Of a stretch of 12,492 nucleotides of DNA, positions 5,219 to 12,348 are shown piece by piece (the stretch's first letter is position 1; each line of letters opens with the position of its first letter). The translations under genes and the position numbers were made by a program. The notes beneath the pieces are model-generated. The model made no database searches. It was not told the origin of the DNA and saw nothing but the letters and a program-made list of their open reading frames with translations. This stretch comes from an uncultured bacterium (lineage in GTDB: Bacteria; Planctomycetota; UBA1135; GCA-002686595), in assembly GCA_913058555.1 (NCBI GenBank), contig CAJXRJ010000151.1, forward strand, positions 1 through 12,492, written 5' to 3'.

Positions 5219-7948
5219 ATGAAGCTCGCTCTCGCTGCATTAGTGCTCTCCCCGAGCCAAACGGACATCCCCCTCGTTCTCCCCGATTCGGACAACGGAA
5301 TCGCCAAGACGGTTTTCACCGCGGACGGCTCGGAGCTCCTGGTTGCTCACTACGGCTCCGGATCGATCTCGCGGATCGATGTGGCCCAGGGCGCTGCGGT
5401 GGAGCGACTCGACGTCGGGGGGGCCCTGATCGAGCTCCAGCTCAACGAAGTGGGCACCGAGGTCTTTGCCCTGGACAGGGCCTCCACCCGCTTGCACAAG
5501 CTGCAGCCCTCGCCCCTGTTGCCCATGGGTAGCACGGATCTGAGCATTGGCACGTCGTTTCCGACGCTGACGTCCCTCGGGTTTCAGCTCGACGCCAGCG
5601 GCCAAACGGCGATCGCATGGTCCAGCGACGAGGTCTCCGTCGTGGACCTGGCGACGATGACCGAACAGCGAGTCATCGCCCTCCCGGCCGAGCCGCCGTC
5701 GTTCTTCCTGGCGGGCCGGGTTCACCTAGCTGCGGACGGGCTTTCGATGCTGGTGCTCAGCAACGCGCCTGGGTCAGTTCAGGAGTTTGTTCTCGAGCGC
5801 ATCGACGTTACCACGGGCCAATCGCTCGGGACGGTCCTGCTGCCGAGCGTCAATTTCACGACCTTTCACAGCACCGAGGGCGGAGACCTCGTCCTCATGG
5901 GCCGGGACGGCACCGGCGATCGAATCCTCCGACTGAACGGGTCGAGCGGCGCGGTCCTCTCGGACACCACGTTCCAGAGCGGCGGCATCGGGCGTCGCAT
6001 CTCCACGTCTCCGATGGGCGACCGGGCGTTGCTCAAGGACTTCACGTCCGTCTACTCGGTGCCCCTGGTCACCGGCATCGTCAACGCGTCCAGCCCGTCC
6101 GTCACGACCTATGCCTCTCTGTCGAATGAACAGGTCGTATCGAGCGACCTGGCGACCATCGTCGCGTTCGACATCGACTACTTCTCGCCGCAGTTCTCCG
6201 CGGGGGAATTCCAGGTGATCGACACGGCGTCGGGCATGACCCGGACCGTCGCCACGGGGAGGGACAGGCTCAGCCCTGGCACGTTCTCGCGACTCGGGGA
6301 TCGCTTCTCCGTCATCGGAACCGACCGCGTGCGCGTGTACGACCTGGCGACGGCGGACCAAGGAGCCTTGCTAGACACCCCATCGGGGCCGGGTCCGGAG
6401 TTCGACGGAAACTACGAGCTCATTCTCTCCGAAGACGGCACCCGCGGATTGGCGATACCCGACCAGTCTGAGCACGCCTTGCTCCTGGACCTCGAGGCAG
6501 CGGCGATCACGGGCGCAGTGGGACTTGGCCGGCGCCCCATCTCGGTCGCTCGTCAGAGCGACTTCGTGACGCTCCTGGGGCACGAGGACGGGACATTGAC
6601 CGTGTTCGACATGGCGCTTGGCCAGGTACGCGACCGCTTCCAGGTCACTGGCTCGGTCGTGGAGATCCACCCCGATCCGGCCTCGTCGCGGGCGTGGCTG
6701 CGCACCGACGGAGCAGGCGGGAACGCGCTCGTGCTCGTGGAGACCTCACCCGCTATCGCGGGGGAACTACGCAGGATCCCCCTGGCTGGCTCAGCGCGGC
6801 AGCCCACCGACACGTTCGTCTTCCGCGCGCCGACGCTCGCGATCGACTTCGCTCGCTCGCGGTGCTACGCCCTCGGCCTCGACGCGGAGGTCCTCGAAGG
6901 GATCGAACTGCCTTCGGGCGCGCACCTCTTCACCCTCTCCACGGACACGGGCGCGAGCTTCAACCCGAACGTCGTCGCTGGTTCCCTGGAGCTCTCCGCG
7001 GATGGCACCAAGCTCCTGCGCGGCGCCAATGTGCCGTTAATCGAGGTCTACGACGTGACGAACCAGGGGCTCAGCCTTTCGTGGGAGTTCACTTTCGATA
7101 ACGAGTTCTTCCAGGCCCCGATCTTCTCGGGCGACAGTACCGCCGTCTTCCATAACACCTTCCGCGTGGGCCCGCTCTTTCCGCTCGGCACAGGGTTCAC
7201 CGCCTACGATGCCGCGACAGGGCTCGTCCAGGATTCGTTCAGCGTTGGAGCTCTCGTGGATGATGTGGAGGTCTCAGGAAGCCTGGTGGCCGTTGTCAGC
7301 AGCGGCGCTGGCCCTGGGCAGATTTTCCGCAACACGTTCACGATCGCCAGCTACCGCTCCGGCCCCTTCGCAGAGAGGGACACCGCGGACAACATGACCG
7401 ACCCCGGCCAGGTGTTTTCAGGTCCGATCGCCCTCGACGTCCGCCGCGGCAAGCTCTATCGAGGCCATTCGAGTTTCTCCACCATCGGCAGATCGATCCG
7501 CGTCGTCGACCTGTTCGAGGGCCGGACCCAGACCCTCTGCCAGGGGGGCCAAGCGAACGCCACGGGCGTGCAAGCCTCCCTTTCGATCACGGGTTCCCCG
7601 GTTGCCGGCGAGGGGCTCGCGGCCCGCGTCACTGGCCTCGCCCCGGGCGGGATGTTCGGCTTGCTCATCGCGGGCGACATGGCCTCGGCGCCCACGCCCA
7701 TCGCCGGGAGCCGCGGATCACTTTGCGTGAGCGGAGCCCTCGGCCGCTTCAACGGCCAGGTGCAAACCGCCGACGCCGGCGGAACACAGACCTACTTCAT
7801 CGACACCGCATCGGTGCCCAGCGGCAACGGCCTCGCCATGGTCCAGCCAGGCTCCACCTGGGCCTTCCAAACGTGGCACCGCGATACCGCCCCCGGCGGA
7901 GTCGCGACGTCGAACACGTCAACGGCCGCCGCAGTCACTTTCCGCTGA
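5219..7948 (+). CDS. Large secreted beta-propeller-like protein with planctomycete-type C-terminal domain; function unknown
   Basis: 909 residues. The N-terminus MKLALAALVLSPSQ looks like a very short export signal: one Lys, then about eight hydrophobic residues. Most of the chain is built of repeating short strands with Gly/Asp turns of the beta-propeller type, for example TVFTADGSELLVAHYGSGS (31-49), FVTLLGHEDGTLTVFDMALG, LELSADGTKLL and DVRRGKLYRGHSS. These recall YVTN/WD-like repeats, but I cannot assign a named family or an active site. From about residue 769 a separate domain begins: C-x4-N-A-T-G, LAARVTGLAPGGMFGLL, SRGSLCVSGALGRF and TWAFQTWHRD, ending AAAVTFR. I recognise this pattern from C-termini of many secreted planctomycete proteins (inference from memory, not a search); it may serve in sorting or surface attachment. 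Only two Cys are visible in that domain. The gene faces the convergent phytase-like gene, and a strong hairpin follows the stop. Gene call is confident; role unknown. Confidence 0.85.
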   Translation: MKLALAALVLSPSQTDIPLVLPDSDNGIAKTVFTADGSELLVAHYGSGSISRIDVAQGAAVERLDVGGALIELQLNEVGTEVFALDRASTRLHKLQPSPLLPMGSTDLSIGTSFPTLTSLGFQLDASGQTAIAWSSDEVSVVDLATMTEQRVIALPAEPPSFFLAGRVHLAADGLSMLVLSNAPGSVQEFVLERIDVTTGQSLGTVLLPSVNFTTFHSTEGGDLVLMGRDGTGDRILRLNGSSGAVLSDTTFQSGGIGRRISTSPMGDRALLKDFTSVYSVPLVTGIVNASSPSVTTYASLSNEQVVSSDLATIVAFDIDYFSPQFSAGEFQVIDTASGMTRTVATGRDRLSPGTFSRLGDRFSVIGTDRVRVYDLATADQGALLDTPSGPGPEFDGNYELILSEDGTRGLAIPDQSEHALLLDLEAAAITGAVGLGRRPISVARQSDFVTLLGHEDGTLTVFDMALGQVRDRFQVTGSVVEIHPDPASSRAWLRTDGAGGNALVLVETSPAIAGELRRIPLAGSARQPTDTFVFRAPTLAIDFARSRCYALGLDAEVLEGIELPSGAHLFTLSTDTGASFNPNVVAGSLELSADGTKLLRGANVPLIEVYDVTNQGLSLSWEFTFDNEFFQAPIFSGDSTAVFHNTFRVGPLFPLGTGFTAYDAATGLVQDSFSVGALVDDVEVSGSLVAVVSSGAGPGQIFRNTFTIASYRSGPFAERDTADNMTDPGQVFSGPIALDVRRGKLYRGHSSFSTIGRSIRVVDLFEGRTQTLCQGGQANATGVQASLSITGSPVAGEGLAARVTGLAPGGMFGLLIAGDMASAPTPIAGSRGSLCVSGALGRFNGQVQTADAGGTQTYFIDTASVPSGNGLAMVQPGSTWAFQTWHRDTAPGGVATSNTSTAAAVTFR

Positions 7949-7951
7949 CAG

Positions 7952-7988
7952 GGCTACGGCCCAAGGTGAGCTCCCTTGGGCCGTAGCC
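7952..7988. terminator. Perfect 15-bp hairpin between convergent genes, probable bidirectional terminator
   Basis: Left arm GGCTACGGCCCAAGG (7952-7966), loop of seven bases (7967-7973), right arm CCTTGGGCCGTAGCC (7974-7988). All 15 pairs are Watson-Crick. It begins three bases after the stop of the plus-strand gene and ends eight bases before the stop of the minus-strand gene, the expected position for a shared terminator. There is no T-run on either side, so it may stall polymerase together with Rho, or protect 3' ends, rather than act as a textbook intrinsic terminator. Confidence 0.8.
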
Positions 7989-7996
7989 GGCATCAG

Positions 7997-10390
7997 CTAG
8001 CGGAAGAGACTCGGCACCGTCATAAGGCGCGTCTCGCCACTGTTGTCATCGACGCCGTCGTTGTCGTTGACGATCAAGACGTCGCCATTCGACAGCACGG
8101 CCATGCCCTCGATCTTCTCGAAGACGAGGCCCGCGAAGCTCTCGAAGGACCCGCGAGCGAGGAGATCCGCTTCGAGGGTCTTGACGAGCACAGGGATCGG
8201 CCCTGCGCCTTCTTCGACGAACGTGACTGTCGAGGGGTCTACCGTGTAGACGCGCTTGATAGCGGCGTCCGGGCCGCCTTGGTTGTCGCGCTCGAGGAGG
8301 GCGAGCTTTCCGTCAGGGAGTGCCACAACTTCGGAGAGGCCAACCCATCCACCGTTGGGCGATGTGGGGCTGTCCAGCGGGTAGTAAGCAAAGCTCCAGC
8401 GGCGAGTGGACGGGCTAAAACTGGCGATTCGAGCGCGGTCGAACGGATCCCCAGCGGTTCCCCAGGCCCGCTGAAAGCAAACGTAGATGTTGCCGTCCGC
8501 GGCCTCAGCGACGCCCTCAAGACCAAAACGGAGCTGGTTGCGCAAGAGCTCAAGCGGCAGGCCGATGACCGAGGCAATATCCAGCTCACCGGTAGCCGGA
8601 TTCGGAACCAGGCGCAGGAGCAGGTTCGGGCTCTCGAAGGGGCGGTTATCGGGATCACTGACCCCAGCGTCCAGGTTACCGGCGCCCTCGGAGACGGCCC
8701 AGAACGCGGAGCCGTCCGGAACGAGGGCCAGGCCTTCTACGTCGAGGTTCACGCTATTGTCGTCGTTCACGATGGCGCCGATGTCGAAGTCCTCCGTGCC
8801 CGGAAGCACGGCTTTCGTGCGAACGAGCCCGAACCGCAACAAGCCCGCCGCGTCGCGAATTGGCCACTCGCGCTCAATCGTGGCAGGGGCATTCGGCCCG
8901 TCGGTGCGCATCTCGAAGACACGGGACTCACCGTAGAAGCTGTCATGAGCCGTGAAGAGGTTCGCATCATCCGCCGGGCTGACGGCGAGGGCAGAGAGGG
9001 CGCCCCATGGGATCGGGACACCGGTGACATCATCCCGGTCCGCAGATACGATCGATGGGTAATCCCCGCCGCCCATCGTGCGCCGGTAGATCATCAGTGA
9101 CGCACGGATCTTGCCACCGCGATCGTCGACCTCGTTCGCCACGACAAACAGGTTTCGGTGGGGGATGGCCAAGATCCCCTCCGGCCCAACACCGGTGGGC
9201 AGGATCTGGAAGAGAACCGGCTTCGCCGCACCGAAAAGACCGCTGCCCAGCAGGCGGTAGACGAAGACCACGTTTGCACGCTCCGAGCCCACAAACAGGT
9301 ACCGCCGGCCACCCGGGTACTCGCCGTATTCGACACCTTCCGGCTCTGCGCCCTTATTGCTGCTGCGATCCTCTGGGTAATGACCGATGCGTGCAACGCC
9401 GTGCTCGATCTCATTGCCCGCGTCAAAGAGCGTCTGACCGAACACATTCCAGTTCGTGAAGCCCCGGCTCCCGCCGTTGAGATCACCTTCATTGGCCGTC
9501 GCGAGACCAAAAGCACCAACCCAAGCGATGGCGTCGGGCTCCCGCGGTACGTCCGTCAGGCTCGCGGTTTGATCGATGAGGCCCTCTTCATTCACGTCGA
9601 TGTTCTCAAGGTCCACGGTGCCGGCAGAGAACGAGAGCAAGACCTCACCCCTGACCAAACTGACCAGCGCGATGTGGTTGTTCTCCTGCATCGTCACCGC
9701 CGCGATGTTGAATCGATTGATGTCCACGAACTCGGGCTCGGGATCCTCTGGAAAGAGGGTAGGGACACCGGTCAGGTCGACGTCTCGGGTCTGCCAGGAC
9801 ATGGGATCGTCTCCCACAAGGTCGACAATGACGAGGAAGCCCGCGGGCAGCTGGGGCGGCGCGCCGGTACCGAGGTCTTCGTCCCGCTCGTTCTCGATCG
9901 CCACCGCGGCGTAACGTCCATCAGGGCTGACCGCAACGGAGTCTGGCTGGCCACCAAGGTCTATGGACCGGACAATCGTCTTGGTCGCAATGTCAACGAC
10001 CACGAGCACGCCCGACGTGTTGACAAAGTCCGTGCTCGTGTTCACGCCAACCAGGGCGTGGCCGCCCCTCACTGAGACGGCCGTCGGTTCGCCGGGCATA
10101 TCGATCGCGCCGCCAGCTAATGGTGATGCGGGGTCGGTGATGTCGACGAAGCCGAGCTTCTCCGTCTCGCTGTCCGTATAGACGAGCGTGTTGCCGTCAT
10201 CGGTGGCTGCAACGATCTCAGCGACCGTTTCATCGTCGATGTCGGTGTTCAGATAGACAGGGAAGGTCGCCACGCGACGAAAGGGTGCGTCCTGCGGCAT
10301 CGCCGTGAGGATGGAGCTCGACGTCGCAACGAGTATGACGCAGCTCTTGAAGAAGCGATTCGCGGAACATGGGAGATAGAGGCTTGGCAT
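7997..10390 (-). CDS. Secreted protein with choice-of-anchor I-type beta-propeller and phytase-like (esterase-like) domain
   Basis: 797 residues. A signal peptide is likely: basic residues in NRFFKS, then hydrophobic CVILVATSSSILTA (17-30). Residues ~35-440 resemble the choice-of-anchor I propeller: PDSVAVSPDGRYAAVAIENE (149-168), DAIAWVGAFGLATANEGD (286-303) and KGAEPEGVEYGEYPGGRRYLF (346-366, part). Residues ~455-797 match the pattern of the phytase-like family (PF13449 type): ALSALAVSPADD (464-475), NLDVEGLALVPDGSAFWAVSEG (548-569, part), LLRLVPNPATG, GLEGVAEAADGNIYV (623-637), LSEVVALPDGKLALLERDN (685-703) and IEGMAVLSNGDVLIVNDND (760-778). The family is annotated esterase-like/phytase-like; its substrates are mostly untested, so phosphate scavenging is only a guess. 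Acidic loops (DNDGVDDNSGE) could bind calcium. The ATG at 10388-10390 keeps the signal peptide but has no Shine-Dalgarno; Met31 is an alternative but would lose the signal. Confidence 0.9.
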   Translation of the reverse strand: MPSLYLPCSANRFFKSCVILVATSSSILTAMPQDAPFRRVATFPVYLNTDIDDETVAEIVAATDDGNTLVYTDSETEKLGFVDITDPASPLAGGAIDMPGEPTAVSVRGGHALVGVNTSTDFVNTSGVLVVVDIATKTIVRSIDLGGQPDSVAVSPDGRYAAVAIENERDEDLGTGAPPQLPAGFLVIVDLVGDDPMSWQTRDVDLTGVPTLFPEDPEPEFVDINRFNIAAVTMQENNHIALVSLVRGEVLLSFSAGTVDLENIDVNEEGLIDQTASLTDVPREPDAIAWVGAFGLATANEGDLNGGSRGFTNWNVFGQTLFDAGNEIEHGVARIGHYPEDRSSNKGAEPEGVEYGEYPGGRRYLFVGSERANVVFVYRLLGSGLFGAAKPVLFQILPTGVGPEGILAIPHRNLFVVANEVDDRGGKIRASLMIYRRTMGGGDYPSIVSADRDDVTGVPIPWGALSALAVSPADDANLFTAHDSFYGESRVFEMRTDGPNAPATIEREWPIRDAAGLLRFGLVRTKAVLPGTEDFDIGAIVNDDNSVNLDVEGLALVPDGSAFWAVSEGAGNLDAGVSDPDNRPFESPNLLLRLVPNPATGELDIASVIGLPLELLRNQLRFGLEGVAEAADGNIYVCFQRAWGTAGDPFDRARIASFSPSTRRWSFAYYPLDSPTSPNGGWVGLSEVVALPDGKLALLERDNQGGPDAAIKRVYTVDPSTVTFVEEGAGPIPVLVKTLEADLLARGSFESFAGLVFEKIEGMAVLSNGDVLIVNDNDGVDDNSGETRLMTVPSLFR

Positions 10391-10775
10391 AGGAGTTCAA
10401 TGCAATGGATGTTTCGAGCGCTCGCCGGCGCTCTCGATTGACGCGCCGAGCATCACGGATCTCTTTTGCCGCTCGTCAGAAAGCGCTCAAGACGACGTCA
10501 ATGCGCGCCTTCTGAATACGCCCTTGTTCTTGCGCTTGAATGAGCTTCAAGAACGGAAGAGACATGCCCCCGCAAGGCCCTTCGTAGGTCCATGCGGCCA
10601 CGTCATCCAAAAGGCCACGTCGACGCTTCCGAAAGACTCAAACCCGTACGCCGAGAACGACGCCCAATGCCGTTCAAGGGGCTGCGTTCTGGGTCCCTGG
10701 ATTCTCCACCAGCCCCAAGGAGGACCCCGACAAATGCGCCCCGTGCGCCCGCGTCCCCGATAGTGTTGGGCCACT
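10391..10775. other. Gene-poor divergent intergenic region
   Basis: 385 bases between the phytase-like gene (minus) and the small membrane protein gene (plus). Open frames exist here on both strands (for example 10524-10763 plus and 10547-10849 minus), but their products are Arg/Pro-rich and match nothing I recognise. Inverted repeats are present: GAGCGC/GCGCTC (10416-10433), and GTTCTTG/CAAGAAC (10526-10532 with 10548-10554), the latter overlapping a second CTTGAA/TTCAAG pair. Both flanking promoters should lie here, but I cannot place -35/-10 boxes with confidence. Confidence 0.6.
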
Positions 10776-10777
10776 AT
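10760..10777 (+). promoter_or_regulatory. Small inverted repeat overlapping the start codon of the membrane protein gene
   Basis: ATAGTG (10760-10765), loop TTGGGC, CACTAT (10772-10777). The second arm contains the first two bases of the ATG at 10776. In RNA this would hide the start codon in a stem. Six pairs can arise by chance; a regulatory role is speculative. Confidence 0.3.
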
Positions 10778-11342
10778 GGCAAGATCGAATCGACGGACGA
10801 GCGCGCGGAGTGCGGAACGGGCAGAGCGAATGAAGGAGGCCCGGCGCATCGAGCCCAGCAGGGCGGGAACAGCCGCCGGGATCCTGTCGATCGTCTGCGC
10901 GGTCGGCTCGTTCTACGCCATCCTCGTCTGCACCCTCTTGGTGAGGAGAACCTTCGGCGCCTTCGCCGTCACCACGACGACCGAGTTCTTCTTGCTGAAC
11001 TACATCACGGGGGGCTGCCTGGTGATTGGCGGAATTGGGCTCCTGGTGCGCAAGACCTGGGGCTGGTGGATGGCTCTCTTAGGGGCCTCGGTCGGACTCC
11101 TGGATCTCGCGCGGCTCTTCCGCGGCCTGTTCGCCATCGTCAATCCGGATCATCCGGAAGCGGCGGCCACCACGGCGACCCTGATCCGCTTTGTGTCGGG
11201 GCCCGCGGCGCTATACATCGTCGTGCTCGTGGTCCTTGCCCGGAGCGACGTGCGCGAGAACTTCCGGATCTCAAGCGCGTCACGCACGAGGGGCGGAAGG
11301 CGCGGCGAAGAAGAGGGCGGAGACGCTCGGCCTGGGGATTGA
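10776..11342 (+). CDS. Small four-helix integral membrane protein, unknown function
   Basis: 188 residues, not recognised. A strongly basic N-terminal tail (MARSNRRTSARSAERAERMKEARR) precedes four hydrophobic segments near residues 31-57 (GTAAGILSIVCAVGSFYAI...), 70-91 (FFLLNYITGGCLVIGGIGLLV), 95-117 (WGWWMALLGASVGLLDLARLF) and 138-156 (IRFVSGPAALYIVVLVVLA), then a charged Arg/Glu/Gly tail. The positive tail suggests both ends are cytoplasmic. The ATG at 10776 has no Shine-Dalgarno; an alternative ATG at 10830 would remove most of the basic tail. The gene is in the same direction as imuA, 97 bases upstream of it, but nothing in it suggests a repair role. Codon use and the clear membrane pattern support a real gene. 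Confidence 0.72.
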   Translation: MARSNRRTSARSAERAERMKEARRIEPSRAGTAAGILSIVCAVGSFYAILVCTLLVRRTFGAFAVTTTTEFFLLNYITGGCLVIGGIGLLVRKTWGWWMALLGASVGLLDLARLFRGLFAIVNPDHPEAAATTATLIRFVSGPAALYIVVLVVLARSDVRENFRISSASRTRGGRRGEEEGGDARPGD

Positions 11343-11432
11343 GCCGACGCCGTGCGGCGTGGCCCCCAACTACCCACAATCGGGTGAGTCCGCCCGGGAG
11401 GGGTAGCCAGAGACCTAACAAAGCCCTACCCT

Positions 11433-11450
11433 GCCGAGCATGCCCTCGGC
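11433..11450 (+). promoter_or_regulatory. imuA: GC hairpin presenting the imuA start codon in its loop
   Basis: GCCGAG (11433-11438), loop CATGCC holding the ATG (11440-11442), CTCGGC (11445-11450). The stem is six G-C-rich pairs. No Shine-Dalgarno precedes the start. It could influence initiation, but such short stems are common in GC-rich DNA. Confidence 0.3.
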
Positions 11451-12348
11451 CAGCCCTTCCCCCGCCCTCGAAAGCGCTCTCCAGCGGCCCCGGAAGGCTG
11501 TTTCGTCGGGCTGGAACTCCCTCGACCGGGCGCTCTTTGCCGGCAAAAGAGAGCTCGGCCTGACGGGAACGGTCCCAAGAATCGCCTCCGAGCTCCCCCA
11601 GGAGGGCCCCTCGGGACTCGTGCGCGGCGGGGTGCATGAGTGGTTCGGCACCGGGGATTCCCGAGGCGCCCATTCCCAGGGCGGCAATCATCCCCAGGGC
11701 GTTTGGGCGCCGCCCCTTTTCCTCCTCGGGCACCTCGCGGCCCGCGCGGTCCACGACGCGTCCGAACGGGGAGCGCCCACCCACGTGCTCTGGATCGGCC
11801 GCTCCGTTTGGCCCTACCCGAGGACCTTGAACGGCGGGGTGGATCTCGTGGAATCCGCCCCTGGGCGGCCCCCGCAGGCCTCGGGTTCCCTTTCGAGCTC
11901 TCTCCTGGGCTTCGACCTCGAATTGCGCGAAGTGCCCGAGCGCTTTTCCCTGGCCGACGGGCCGCTCTTCGAACATTCGCTCTTCGTGGATCCGGGCCCC
12001 GCCCAGGTGGGCCAACGGCTCTGGGCCATCGACACGGCCTTGCGCTGTCCCAGCGTCACCGCCATTGTTGCGGATGGCTCCGGGCTCCCCATGGCGGGCA
12101 CCCGCAGGCTCCAGCTCGCGGCGGCCGCTGCCGATGCCCTCGTCCTGCTCGCGCGTCCCCCGGCCGAGATCGGCGAGGTCTCCGCCGCCACGACCCGCTG
12201 GGCCGTGACGCGCGCACAAGACGCCGGAAGGGCCGACCTCGCAGGCGATGTGAAGTTCCCTAACGACGCGGAATTCACAAGCGACACGGCCCCGCCGCGC
12301 TGGCGCATCGAACTCTTGCGAGCCAAAGGCTCCCAAGGAATCCGATGA
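11440..12348 (+). CDS. imuA: ImuA-family protein of the translesion mutasome
   Basis: RecA/SulA-like accessory protein of the ImuA-ImuB-DnaE2 pathway, which performs error-prone bypass synthesis after DNA damage. Of 302 residues, the clearest family block is near 192-225: QRLWAIDTALRCPSVTAIV, then GTRRLQLAAAAADALVLL. The family pattern is LWAL-[DE]-QALRCPGVGAV...RRLQLAAE, and the ImuA-type close is WRIELLRAKG (near 287-296). Upstream, GGVHEWFG (63-70) corresponds to the family's L-V-E-W-L/F-G, and THVLWIGR (113-120) to the nucleotide-fold strand. No intact Walker A (GxxxxGK[ST]) is visible at the expected place, where GTGDSRGAHSQGG stands; ImuA proteins often lack a canonical one. The N-terminal ~60 residues are divergent. 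ImuA identity is strongly supported by imuB starting in a four-base ATGA overlap. No LexA-box of a type I know is visible in the 97 bases upstream. The start is the first ATG in frame. Confidence 0.88.
   Translation: MPSASPSPALESALQRPRKAVSSGWNSLDRALFAGKRELGLTGTVPRIASELPQEGPSGLVRGGVHEWFGTGDSRGAHSQGGNHPQGVWAPPLFLLGHLAARAVHDASERGAPTHVLWIGRSVWPYPRTLNGGVDLVESAPGRPPQASGSLSSSLLGFDLELREVPERFSLADGPLFEHSLFVDPGPAQVGQRLWAIDTALRCPSVTAIVADGSGLPMAGTRRLQLAAAAADALVLLARPPAEIGEVSAATTRWAVTRAQDAGRADLAGDVKFPNDAEFTSDTAPPRWRIELLRAKGSQGIR
12335..12339 (+). promoter_or_regulatory. imuB: Shine-Dalgarno site for imuB
   Basis: AAGGA, five bases before the ATG at 12345 and inside the end of imuA. Good spacing; it supports the overlapping start. 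Confidence 0.6.

Noticed and set aside
7976..9100. Plus-strand open frame (374 codons) opposite the phytase-like gene
   Set aside because: It is a shadow of the minus-strand gene, whose frame has a signal peptide and propeller motifs; the frame at 9158-10075 is similar.
10524..10763. Short plus-strand open frame in the divergent intergenic region
   Set aside because: It uses a TTG start, has no ribosome-binding site and no recognisable similarity; the minus-strand frame 10547-10849 is no better.
10592..11563. Plus-strand open frame (323 codons) spanning the small membrane protein gene and the start of imuA
   Set aside because: Its product is Arg/Pro-rich with no domain and overlaps two better-supported genes in other frames.
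11140..12336. Minus-strand open frame (398 codons) opposite imuA
   Set aside because: It is antisense to imuA, which has family motifs and an overlapping partner; the minus product is Gly/Arg-rich without recognisable features.
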